Shown here: positions 8,555 through 16,456 of the stretch, piece after piece
How the letters are laid out: each line of letters begins with the position of its first letter
Numbering within the stretch: position 1 is the first letter of the stretch
Notes under the pieces: model-generated
What the model saw: the letters and a program-made list of their open reading frames with translations, nothing else
Databases searched by the model: none
Told to the model about the DNA's origin: nothing
From: Frigidibacter sp. ROC022
GTDB lineage: Bacteria > Pseudomonadota > Alphaproteobacteria > Rhodobacterales > Rhodobacteraceae
Assembly (NCBI RefSeq): GCF_024723735.1
Contig: NZ_JANQDU010000004.1
Coordinates: forward strand, 124,001 to 188,000
Reading direction: 5' to 3'
DNA length: 64,000 bases
Position numbers and translations under genes: made by a program

Positions 8555-8863
8555 TCAGATTGCGAAGTCGGACAGGGACTTACCCGCCGCCAGGCCGGCC
8601 TTGATCCAGCCAGGCTGACGCCCGCGACCCGACCAGGTTTGCGACGGGTCGGCCGGATTGCGATATTTCGGAACGCCCTTGGTCTTGTCGGCCTTGCCGC
8701 TCAGCAGATCGGACAGGCTGAAACCATGCTTGCTGGCCGCTTCTTCGGCGGCTTTGCGGGCTTCGGCCCGGCGCCGCGATGCAAGAGTGGAAATCGCTTT
8801 GTCCACCTGCGCCCGAAGCTCCTTCAGTTCGGTATCAGACATTTTGTCCAGGTCGATCTTCAT
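8555..8863 (-). CDS. H-NS family nucleoid-associated protein (HvrA-like)
   Basis: A 102-residue protein with an N-terminal coiled-coil/oligomerisation region ([20 protein letters not shown]) and a C-terminal DNA-binding segment with [18 protein letters not shown], the signature loop of the H-NS C-terminal domain (TWSGRGR). It binds AT-rich curved DNA and silences genes; the Rhodobacter relative HvrA affects photosynthesis genes. The ATG at 8863 is preceded by GGAGA. The gene runs into deoD with a one-base gap. A perfect inverted repeat sits 44-56 bases upstream of the start. Confidence 0.9.
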   Translation of the reverse strand: MKIDLDKMSDTELKELRAQVDKAISTLASRRRAEARKAAEEAASKHGFSLSDLLSGKADKTKGVPKYRNPADPSQTWSGRGRQPGWIKAGLAAGKSLSDFAI

Positions 8864-8906
8864 TGCAGTCTCCAATTGGAATTTCTTCCAATAATGCACT
8901 GCCGAC

Positions 8907-8919
8907 TTGCAGTCTGCAA
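8907..8919. promoter_or_regulatory. Inverted repeat TTGCAG-T-CTGCAA upstream of the H-NS-like gene
   Basis: Perfect six-base arms around one central base, 44-56 bases ahead of the start codon, where an operator would lie. The binding protein is unknown; autoregulation or an acetate/acyl-CoA regulator with a TTGCAA-type site are possibilities, both speculative. Confidence 0.4.
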
Positions 8920-8960
8920 TACGAAAACAATGGGTTCCCCCACAGTAATTCAACCAGAAT

Positions 8961-8977
8961 GTTTCATTCTATGAAAC
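8961..8977. repeat. Inverted repeat GTTTCAT-TCT-ATGAAAC
   Basis: Perfect seven-base arms with a three-base loop, 98-114 bases upstream of the H-NS-like start and 39 bases beyond the ecm stop. There is no T-run on the ecm strand, so it is a weak terminator candidate; a protein-binding palindrome is equally possible. Confidence 0.45.
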
Positions 8978-9015
8978 TTCAATAGAGACTACGCATGGGG
9001 GCCGAGGATATCCCG

Positions 9016-10995
9016 TTACTCGGCTGCAATTGGCGATGTCTCCACGATATCCAGGATATCATACATTATGTCATTCAGTGCGAAGTCTTTCGGCGTGTAG
9101 ATACGGGCTACGCCCATTTCGGAAAGGCGTCTGGCATCCGGGTCGGGGATGATGCCGCCGACGACGACCGGGATGTCCAGGGCGGCAGCCCGGAGCCGGT
9201 CCAGAACTTCGGCGACCAGGGGCAGGTGGCTGCCGGACAGGATCGACAGGCCGATGGCATGGGGCTGCCGTTCGCGGGCGGCCTCGACGATCTCTTCGGG
9301 GGTGAAGCGGATGCCGTCGTAATGGATGTCCATGCCGGCGTCCCGGGCCCGCGTCGCAATCTGCTCGGCACCGTTGGAATGACCGTCCAGCCCCGGCTTG
9401 GCGATCAGGAAGCTGAGTCTCCGGCCAAGCCTGTCCGAGACGGCATCGACGCGGGCGCGCAGGTCCTCCAGCCCCTCGGTGCGGTTGGACCGGCCGGCGG
9501 AGACACCGGTGGGCGCCCGGTACTCGCCGAAGGCGGCGCGGATGACTGCGCCCCATTCGCCGGTGGTCACGCCCGCGCGGGCGGCAGCAATCGAAGGCGG
9601 CATGATGTTGGCGCCCGAGGCTGCGGCGTCGCGCAAAGTCGCCAGTGCCGCCGCAACTGCCTGCGGGTCGCGGCCGGAGCGCCATTCGGTCAGCCTGGCG
9701 ATCTGGTCGGCCTCGGCCGCCGGGTCCGCCTGCATGATGGCGCCATCGCCGGTGGTCAGGGGGGAGGGTTCGGCCTCCTGCCAACGGTTCACCCCGACCA
9801 CGGTGGTTGCACCGCTTTCTATGCTGGCGATCCGCGCGGCATTCGATTCGACCAGCCGCGATTTCATGTGCTCGATGGCCGCGACCGCGCCTCCCATGGC
9901 GTCGATCTGCGCCAGTTCGGCCCGTGCGCCCTCTTTCAATTCCGAAACCTTGGCCGCGACCACCGGATTGCCGTCAAAGAGGTCGCCATACTCCAGAAGG
10001 TCGGTTTCATAGGCCAGGACCTGCTGCATCCGCAGCGACCATTGCTGATCGAAGGGGCGCGGCAATCCCAATGCCTCGTTCCAGGCCGGAAGCTGCACGG
10101 CCCGGGCGCGGGCATTTTTGGAAAGCGTCACGGCCAGCATTTCCAGCAGGATTCGATAGACGTTGTTTTCGGGCTGTTGCTCGGTCAGGCCCAGGCTGTT
10201 GACCTGAACACCATAGCGGAAGCGCCGGTATTTCGGGTCGGTAACGCCATATCGGGTCTGGCAGATCTCGTCCCACAATTCGACAAAGGCCCGCATCTTG
10301 CACATCTCGGTGACAAAGCGGATGCCGGCGTTGACGAAAAAGCTGATCCGGCCGACCATTTCCGGGAAGTCCCCGGGCGCCACCTTCCCTTGCAGGTCAT
10401 CCAGCACCGCTGTCGCGGTCGCCAGGGCATAGGCCAGTTCCTGCTCGGGCGTCGCTCCGGCCTCTTGCAGGTGATACGAGCAGACATTCATCGGATTCCA
10501 TTTCGGCATTTCCGCGCGGGTCCAGGCGGCAATGTCGGTGATCATCCGAAGCGAGGGTTTCGGGGGCGAGATATAGGTGCCGCGCGACAGGTATTCCTTT
10601 ATGATGTCGTTTTGCACGGTGCCCTGAAGGGCGGCCACATCGGCCCCCTGTTCCTCGGCCAATGCCACATAAAGCGCCAGCAGCCAGGGCGCGGTGGCAT
10701 TGATGGTCATCGAGGTGTTCATCTTCTCCAGCGGGATCGCATCGAAGAGGGCCCGCATGTCGCCCAGGTGATTGACCGGCACGCCGACCTTGCCGACCTC
10801 GCCCCGCGCCAGCAGATGATCGCTGTCATAGCCGGTCTGGGTCGGCAGATCGAATGCGACCGAAAGCCCGGTCTGGCCGCGTGCCATGTTCGCGCGATAC
10901 AGCGCGTTCGACGCGGCGGCAGTGGAATGCCCGGCATAGGTGCGAAACAGCCAGGGCCGGTCCTTTCTCTGGCCGTCCTCGGGTCTCTCGGTCAT
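9016..10995 (-). CDS. ecm: Ethylmalonyl-CoA mutase (B12-dependent)
   Basis: A 659-residue protein of the methylmalonyl-CoA mutase superfamily: N-terminal TIM barrel (GLSVAFDLPTQTGYDSD, MNTSMTINATAPW, GTVQNDIIKEY) and C-terminal cobalamin domain with DGHSNG, the DxHxxG B12 ligand motif (residues about 555-560), then VVVGGIIP. It interconverts ethylmalonyl-CoA and methylsuccinyl-CoA in the ethylmalonyl-CoA pathway of acetate assimilation. The ethylmalonyl rather than methylmalonyl assignment rests on its single-subunit length and on ccr lying 1.7 kb away. The start at 10995 has AAGAGGTG upstream; an in-frame extension to 11064 is less likely. Confidence 0.9.
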   Translation of the reverse strand: MTERPEDGQRKDRPWLFRTYAGHSTAAASNALYRANMARGQTGLSVAFDLPTQTGYDSDHLLARGEVGKVGVPVNHLGDMRALFDAIPLEKMNTSMTINATAPWLLALYVALAEEQGADVAALQGTVQNDIIKEYLSRGTYISPPKPSLRMITDIAAWTRAEMPKWNPMNVCSYHLQEAGATPEQELAYALATATAVLDDLQGKVAPGDFPEMVGRISFFVNAGIRFVTEMCKMRAFVELWDEICQTRYGVTDPKYRRFRYGVQVNSLGLTEQQPENNVYRILLEMLAVTLSKNARARAVQLPAWNEALGLPRPFDQQWSLRMQQVLAYETDLLEYGDLFDGNPVVAAKVSELKEGARAELAQIDAMGGAVAAIEHMKSRLVESNAARIASIESGATTVVGVNRWQEAEPSPLTTGDGAIMQADPAAEADQIARLTEWRSGRDPQAVAAALATLRDAAASGANIMPPSIAAARAGVTTGEWGAVIRAAFGEYRAPTGVSAGRSNRTEGLEDLRARVDAVSDRLGRRLSFLIAKPGLDGHSNGAEQIATRARDAGMDIHYDGIRFTPEEIVEAARERQPHAIGLSILSGSHLPLVAEVLDRLRAAALDIPVVVGGIIPDPDARRLSEMGVARIYTPKDFALNDIMYDILDIVETSPIAAE

Positions 10996-11199
10996 TGCGG
11001 CACCTCTTGCGGTTGCGGGTAATTTTGTTGCGTATTGTGATTTATCTGAGAAAGATAAAGCCAAGTCAATTCGCTGCGTTGCGGCAATGGTGATGCCCGT
11101 GGCCGGCCCGCCATGCCCTGTGGCTCTTGTTTCGGCTTTCGTGCCCCGCGTCGGGACATCGCTTTACCCAAGGTCGCGAAGCTGCCACCCTTCGAAGCT

Positions 11200-12618
11200 A
11201 TGTTTCGAACTGTCGAGCTTCCTCTCTGGCTTCTGGTTCTGATCCTCGGCTTTGCCTTGGTGACCTTCGCCTCGCATTTCCTGTTCCCCTCGGTGCGCTG
11301 GTTCTTCCGGCGCAGGGCCGAGGCGGCGGTGGCGCGGTTGAACAAGAGGCTGGCCCGGCCGATCGAACCGTTCAAGCTGGCCCGCCGCCACGACACGATC
11401 CAGCGGCTGATCTATGATCCGGGGGTGATCGAGGCGGTGGCCGAACGCGCGTGCGAGGCCGGTATCCCGCAGGAAGTGGCCCATCAGGAGGCCCGGCGCT
11501 ATGCCCGCGAGATCGTGCCCGCTTTCTCGGCCAGCGCCTATTTCGGTTTCGGCACCCGGGCGGCGCGCTGGTTGAGCCGGATGCTCTATCGGGTCCGGAT
11601 CGGCCATGTGGACGAGGCCGGGCTGGCCGCGCTCCCCGAGAATGCCACCGTGGTCTTCGTGATGAACCATCGCTCGAACATGGACTATGTGCTGGTCACC
11701 TATCTGGCCGCACAGCGCAGCGCGACGCTCAGCTACGCGGTCGGGGAATGGGCCCGGGTCTGGCCGCTGTCGGTGCTGATCCGCTCGATGGGCGCCTATT
11801 TCATTCGGCGCTCGTCGCGCAATGCACTCTATCGCCGGGTTCTGGCGCGCTATGTTCAGATCGCCACTGCCGAGGGAGTGACCCAGGCGGTCTTCCCCGA
11901 AGGCGGGCTGTCGCTGGATGGCCGCGTGGGGCGCGCGAAACTGGGCATCCTGTCCTATGTCGCAGGTGCCGAGGCGCCGGGGCGCGAGGTCTGGTTCGTC
12001 CCGGTGGCGCTCAACTACGATCGGGTCATCGAGGACCGGTTTCTGGTCGCGGCCCATCGATCCGGAAAGCGGCGGTTTCCGGTCCCGGTGCTGAGAACGC
12101 TGGGCTATGTGCTGCGGCGTCTGTGGCAGAAGCTGCGCGGCACCTTCCTGCGTTACGGCTATGTGGCCGTCAGCTTCGGGGCGCCGATTCCGCTGGCAGC
12201 TTATCGCGGCAAGGAGGCTGGCGATGCGACCGCCGAACTGGCCGAAGATCTGATGCAGAGGATCCGGGAGCTGGTGCCGGTGCTGCCGGTGCCGTTGCTG
12301 GCCCGGGTTCTGCTGCGGCACGGCGACATGGACCGCAAGGCGCTGGAGGCTGCCTTTGCCGCGGATGTCGAGCAATTGCGCGCCAACGGGGTCTATGTCC
12401 ATGTGCCCCGCGGCTCGATCGGGCTGGCGGTGCGGCTGGCGCAAGAACACCTGGTTCTGCGCGGCGTGCTTACCGAGGACGGAGACGTCACCCGGATCAC
12501 CGAGCGGGACCTGCCGCTGCTGGCGTATTACGCGGCGTCGATCGCGCATCACTTCCCCGATCCGGCTGCCGGTGTCGCTGCGCCCGCAAAGGAGAATGCT
12601 GCATTCGCAGGGTCATAA
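11200..12618 (+). CDS. PlsC-like 1-acylglycerol-3-phosphate / glycerol-3-phosphate acyltransferase family protein
   Basis: One N-terminal hydrophobic helix (LPLWLLVLILGFALVTFA) is followed by an acyltransferase domain with NHRSNMDY (the HxxxxD catalytic motif, residues about 157-164) and FPEGG (acceptor site). It therefore probably acylates glycerol-3-phosphate or a lysophospholipid at the inner membrane. At about 472 residues it is longer than PlsC and shorter than PlsB, with a C-terminal extension of unknown role. It lies between ecm and ccr, divergent from the former and co-directional with the latter. The ATG at 11200 begins the recognisable protein; an upstream in-frame ATG at 11113 adds 29 residues of low quality. 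Confidence 0.8.
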   Translation: MFRTVELPLWLLVLILGFALVTFASHFLFPSVRWFFRRRAEAAVARLNKRLARPIEPFKLARRHDTIQRLIYDPGVIEAVAERACEAGIPQEVAHQEARRYAREIVPAFSASAYFGFGTRAARWLSRMLYRVRIGHVDEAGLAALPENATVVFVMNHRSNMDYVLVTYLAAQRSATLSYAVGEWARVWPLSVLIRSMGAYFIRRSSRNALYRRVLARYVQIATAEGVTQAVFPEGGLSLDGRVGRAKLGILSYVAGAEAPGREVWFVPVALNYDRVIEDRFLVAAHRSGKRRFPVPVLRTLGYVLRRLWQKLRGTFLRYGYVAVSFGAPIPLAAYRGKEAGDATAELAEDLMQRIRELVPVLPVPLLARVLLRHGDMDRKALEAAFAADVEQLRANGVYVHVPRGSIGLAVRLAQEHLVLRGVLTEDGDVTRITERDLPLLAYYAASIAHHFPDPAAGVAAPAKENAAFAGS

Positions 12619-12721
12619 TATTTCAAAAATAGACGATTATGTGTTGCAAAGTTTCGTCGAGGATCGTATCTGACGTGGAGCCGCCGTGATTCTGCGCCGC
12701 GGCACTGCGTGGGAGTTGCCG

Positions 12722-14023
12722 ATGAACGCCATGACTCTGGAACAAGCTCAGGCCCCGATGCCCTATGAGGCCCCGGTGAAGGATCTATACCGCGTCGGCG
12801 AGATGCCGCCCCTGGGCCATGTGCCCAGGCAGATGCACGCCTGGGCGATCCGGCGCGAGCGGCATGGCGAGCCGGACAAGAGCTTTCAGTTGGAAGTCGT
12901 GGATACGCCCAGAATCGACAGCCACGAAGTGCTGGTTCTCGTGATGGCGGCGGGGGTCAACTACAACGGCGTCTGGGCCGGCCTCGGGATTCCGATCAGC
13001 CCCTTTGACGTGCATGGGGCCGAGTATCACATCGCCGGCAGCGACGCGGCAGGCGTGGTCTGGGCGGTGGGCGACAAGGTCAAGCGCTGGAAGGTGGGCG
13101 ACGAGGTCGTCATCCACTGCAACCAGGACGACGGTGATGACGAGGAATGCAACGGCGGCGATCCGATGTTCTCGCCGAGCCAGAGGATCTGGGGCTACGA
13201 GACCCCGGATGGTTCCTTCGCCCAGTTCACCCGGGTGCAGGCGCAGCAGTTGATGCCGCGACCGAAGCATCTGACCTGGGAAGAAAGCGCCTGCTACACG
13301 CTGACGCTGGCCACCGCCTACCGGATGCTCTTCGGCCACAAGCCGCATGAATTGAAGCCGGGCCAGAACGTCCTGGTCTGGGGCGCAAGCGGAGGGCTCG
13401 GTTCCTTTGCAATCCAGCTGATCAATACCGCGGGCGGCAATGCGATCGGGGTGATCTCGGAAGAGGACAAGCGCGATTTCGTCATGGGGCTCGGCGCCAA
13501 GGGGGTCATCAATCGCAAGGACTTCAACTGCTGGGGTCAGATGCCCAAGGTGAACACGCCCGAATACAAGGCATGGTTTGCCGAGGTCCGCAAGTTCGGC
13601 AAGGCAATCTGGGAGATCACCGGCAAGGGCGTGAATGTCGACATGGTCTTCGAACATCCCGGCGAAGCGACTTTTCCGGTCTCGGTCTTTGTCGTTGCAA
13701 AGGGCGGCATGGTGGTGATCTGCGCCGGGACGACCGGCTATAACCTGACGCTGGACGCGCGCTATCTCTGGATGCACCAGAAGCGCGTGCAGGGCAGCCA
13801 TTTTGCCAATCTCAAGCAGGCCAGCGCGGCGAACCGGCTGATGGTCGAGCGGCGGCTGGACCCCAGCATGTCCGAGGTCTTTCCTTGGGCCGAGATTCCT
13901 GCGGCACATGTGAAGATGCGCAAGAACTTGCACAAGCCGGGCAACATGGCGGTGCTGGTGCAGGCGCCGGTGACCGGGTTGCGGACGATCGAGGACGTGA
14001 TCGAGGCCGGCCGCGAAGGTTGA
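12722..14023 (+). CDS. ccr: Crotonyl-CoA carboxylase/reductase
   Basis: A 433-residue medium-chain dehydrogenase/reductase nearly collinear with Rhodobacter Ccr as I remember it: DLYRVGEMPPLGHVP, VLVMAAGVNYNGVWAGLG, HCNQDDGDDEECNGG, WGASGGLGSFAIQL (NADPH-binding Rossmann loop), VFEHPGEATFPVS, and GSHFANLKQASAAN with the His used in CO2 binding. It reductively carboxylates crotonyl-CoA to ethylmalonyl-CoA with NADPH and CO2, the key step of the ethylmalonyl-CoA pathway. The ATG at 12722 follows GTGGGAGTTGCCG; a frame extension to 12686 is not conserved. TTGCAAAG at 12644-12651 lies in its upstream region. Confidence 0.97.
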   Translation: MNAMTLEQAQAPMPYEAPVKDLYRVGEMPPLGHVPRQMHAWAIRRERHGEPDKSFQLEVVDTPRIDSHEVLVLVMAAGVNYNGVWAGLGIPISPFDVHGAEYHIAGSDAAGVVWAVGDKVKRWKVGDEVVIHCNQDDGDDEECNGGDPMFSPSQRIWGYETPDGSFAQFTRVQAQQLMPRPKHLTWEESACYTLTLATAYRMLFGHKPHELKPGQNVLVWGASGGLGSFAIQLINTAGGNAIGVISEEDKRDFVMGLGAKGVINRKDFNCWGQMPKVNTPEYKAWFAEVRKFGKAIWEITGKGVNVDMVFEHPGEATFPVSVFVVAKGGMVVICAGTTGYNLTLDARYLWMHQKRVQGSHFANLKQASAANRLMVERRLDPSMSEVFPWAEIPAAHVKMRKNLHKPGNMAVLVQAPVTGLRTIEDVIEAGREG

Positions 14024-14128
14024 ACATGGGGGCGCCCTCGCACCGGCAGCCGGAGCTGCCGCGTCGAAAACGTCCCTGCGCCGACCCGATCGTATCGCCT
14101 GCGCTGGCGTCCGCCCCGCCGCCGCCCT

Positions 14129-15694
14129 ATGGTCGCCGTCATGTCCTCCGACCTGTCCAGTCCCGCCGCCGCAACCCTCACCTTTTCCGAGGATCAGGCC
14201 GAGGCCTATGATCGGGTGGCCGAGCTTCTGGCCAGTGCCGGGATCGACCTTGCCGATGGCAGCCTGACCCCGGCGCAGGAAGGCGGATCGCGCGTGCTGG
14301 CGGTGGTCGGGCGGGCCGGATCGGGCAAGACCCTGCTGCTGGCCGAGCTCTGCAAGGCGCTGAACGCCGCCGGTGTCGATACCGTCTCGGGCGATTGGGA
14401 GGGGCGCCGCCGCCGCGACCGGCGCACACTGGCGATTCTGGCGCCGACCAACAAGGCCGCCAGCGTGCTGCGCAGCCGCGGCGTTCCCGCGACGACGATC
14501 CACCGCATTCTCTACACGCCGGTCTATGCGCCGGAGTATGAAGCGATTGCCGAATGGCTGGCAGGGCAGGGCGAAAAGCCCGAGGTCGAGGTGCTGACCG
14601 AAGCCGCGCTCGACCGCGCCTACGGTTTCTACCAGTCGGTGAAGTCGATCCCCGGCGCATTGATGGCCGCCGGGCTGCGCGGTTCGGACTTCATCACCGG
14701 CTGGAAGCGTCGCGACGATCCTCTGGATGTCGGCTTCGTCGATGAAAGCTCGATGCTGGACGAACGCCAGTTCAAGGATCTGCAAGAGATCTTTCCGGTC
14801 CTGGTACTGTTCGGCGACCCGGCGCAGCTGGCGCCGGTCGGCCAGTCGGGCGAGATGATCTTTGACCGTCTGCCCGACAGCCGCCGGCTGGAACTGCACC
14901 GGGTCCACCGGCAAGAGGCCGACAGCCCGATCCTTGATCTGGCGCATGCGCTGTCGGACGACAGCCTGCGGTTCGATGATTTCGAGGCGATGATCCGCGA
15001 TGTCGCTGCCCGGGACGACAGGGTGGTGATGGCCGAGAGGGTGGAAAGCGATCTGATGGCCCGGTCGCCGGTTCTGGTCTGGCGCAACACCACGCGGATT
15101 CGGCTGATCCAGGCTTTCCGGCAGGCCTTCGGCTGCCCGCCGGATGCGTTGCTGCCGGGCGAGCCGCTGATCTGCGACGGCATCGAACTGCCGCTGAAGC
15201 ACCGCAAGAAGCGCATTGATCTCGAAGCGCGCGGCCTGATCAAGGGGGCCCAGGTCATCTATCGCGGCGAAGGCAGCCGCCCGGGCTTTGCCCGTCTCTA
15301 TGTGGTCGGGGCCGAAGACCCGCAGGTCTCGGTCGCGGCGATTGTCAAGATCGAGCTGCCGGGCGAGGAGGAACCCTTCATCCCGCATGCCGCGACCATG
15401 GGTGCGGCCTTCCTGCATGGGGCGGCGGTGACGATTCACAAGGCGCAGGGCAGCCAGTGGGAGGTGGTGCAGGTCTTCGCGCCCGATCTCTGGGCCGCCG
15501 CGCAGTCGGGGCGGATCGAGGCCGGGTTGCCGCTTTGGAAGCGGCTGGCCTATGTGGCGATCACCCGGGCCGAAAAGCGCCTGCTCTGGGTGGTGCGCAA
15601 CCGGCTGGCGGTGCCGACGGCGCCGCTGGGGACGGCGGACCTGGTAAAGGTGTCTGCGCCGCTGAAACTGGGTGGAATGGAGGAGGAAACATGA
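14129..15694 (+). CDS. Stand-alone RecD-like SF1B helicase / ATP-dependent exonuclease family
   Basis: A 521-residue P-loop protein: GRAGSGKTLLLAEL (Walker A, about residues 62-75), APTNKAAS (motif Ia), VDESSML (Walker B), FGDPAQLAPVG (motif III), VWRNTTR (motif IV), and TIHKAQGSQWEVV with AYVAITRAEKRL (motifs V and VI, UvrD_C_2 type). This order fits RecD/Dda-type 5'-3' helicases. No RecB or RecC genes are near, so it probably works alone in repair or replication. Its stop overlaps the ATG of the following SDR gene (ATGA), suggesting one transcript. The Met at residue 5 (14141) is an alternative start. Confidence 0.85.
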   Translation: MVAVMSSDLSSPAAATLTFSEDQAEAYDRVAELLASAGIDLADGSLTPAQEGGSRVLAVVGRAGSGKTLLLAELCKALNAAGVDTVSGDWEGRRRRDRRTLAILAPTNKAASVLRSRGVPATTIHRILYTPVYAPEYEAIAEWLAGQGEKPEVEVLTEAALDRAYGFYQSVKSIPGALMAAGLRGSDFITGWKRRDDPLDVGFVDESSMLDERQFKDLQEIFPVLVLFGDPAQLAPVGQSGEMIFDRLPDSRRLELHRVHRQEADSPILDLAHALSDDSLRFDDFEAMIRDVAARDDRVVMAERVESDLMARSPVLVWRNTTRIRLIQAFRQAFGCPPDALLPGEPLICDGIELPLKHRKKRIDLEARGLIKGAQVIYRGEGSRPGFARLYVVGAEDPQVSVAAIVKIELPGEEEPFIPHAATMGAAFLHGAAVTIHKAQGSQWEVVQVFAPDLWAAAQSGRIEAGLPLWKRLAYVAITRAEKRLLWVVRNRLAVPTAPLGTADLVKVSAPLKLGGMEEET

Positions 15695-16425
15695 AGAGCA
15701 TCATCATCACGGGCGCCAGCGGCGGGATCGGCAAGGCCACGGCGCTGGCCTTTCTCGAGGCCGGCTGGACCGTCGGCTTGCTGGCCCGGAATGCCGCGAA
15801 ACTTGACGAGCTGGCCGCGGATCATCCCGCGGCGCATGCGCTTCCCTGCGATGTGACCGATGTCGATCAGGTCGAGGCCGCCTTTCAGGATTTTGTCGGG
15901 AAAGTCGGCCATCTCGACGTGCTGTTCAACAACGCCGGGCGCGGCGCGCCGCCGCAGACCATCGACGAGATGGACCCCGAGGTCTGGAAGGCGGTGCTGG
16001 ATGTCAACCTGACCGGGATGTTCCTATGCGCCCGCGCCGCCTTCCGGGTGATGCGGCACCAGAAGCCGCAGGGCGGGCGGATCATCAACAACGGCTCGAT
16101 TTCGGCGGTGATGCCACGGCCCGGCGCGGCACCCTACAACGCCACCAAGCACGGCGTGCTGGGGCTGACCAAGACATTGTCGCTGGACGGGCGGCCCTTC
16201 GATATCGCCTGCGGGCAGATCGACATCGGCAATGCGCTGACCGAGATGACGGCGCGGATGGCCGGAGGCGTGCCGCAGGCCGATGGCAGCCGCAAGCCCG
16301 AGCCGACGATGGATGTCTCGAATGTCTCGGCGTCGGTGCTGCACATGGCCGGACTGCCGCTGTCGGCCAATGTCCAGCAACTGACGGTTATGGCGACCAA
16401 GATGCCCTATATCGGCCGGGGCTGA
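15691..16425 (+). CDS. Short-chain dehydrogenase/reductase
   Basis: A 244-residue classical SDR: TGASGGIGKAT (cofactor loop, residues 7-17), NNAGRG, NNGSISA with the catalytic Ser, and YNATKHG giving the YxxxK pair. Cofactor preference is not clear, since the acidic residue after strand 2 is replaced by Arg-Asn (LARNAAK), which leans to NADP(H). The start has a strong GGAGGAGGA box and overlaps the helicase stop by four bases. The substrate is unknown. An in-frame extension into the helicase gene is ignored. Confidence 0.88.
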   Translation: MKSIIITGASGGIGKATALAFLEAGWTVGLLARNAAKLDELAADHPAAHALPCDVTDVDQVEAAFQDFVGKVGHLDVLFNNAGRGAPPQTIDEMDPEVWKAVLDVNLTGMFLCARAAFRVMRHQKPQGGRIINNGSISAVMPRPGAAPYNATKHGVLGLTKTLSLDGRPFDIACGQIDIGNALTEMTARMAGGVPQADGSRKPEPTMDVSNVSASVLHMAGLPLSANVQQLTVMATKMPYIGRG

Positions 16426-16456
16426 CCGGGCCGGCCGCTCGCGCTTCGGGTCCGGC

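Noticed and set aside
8995-11022. Plus-strand open frame of 675 residues
   Set aside because: Exact shadow of ecm, which has full B12-mutase motifs.
12785-15439. Minus-strand open frame of 884 residues
   Set aside because: Runs across two well supported plus-strand genes (ccr and the RecD-like helicase) without regard to their boundary.
16426-16456. GC-rich hairpin potential between the convergent SDR and carboxypeptidase genes
   Set aside because: Short arms and no T-run; expected often in DNA of this composition.
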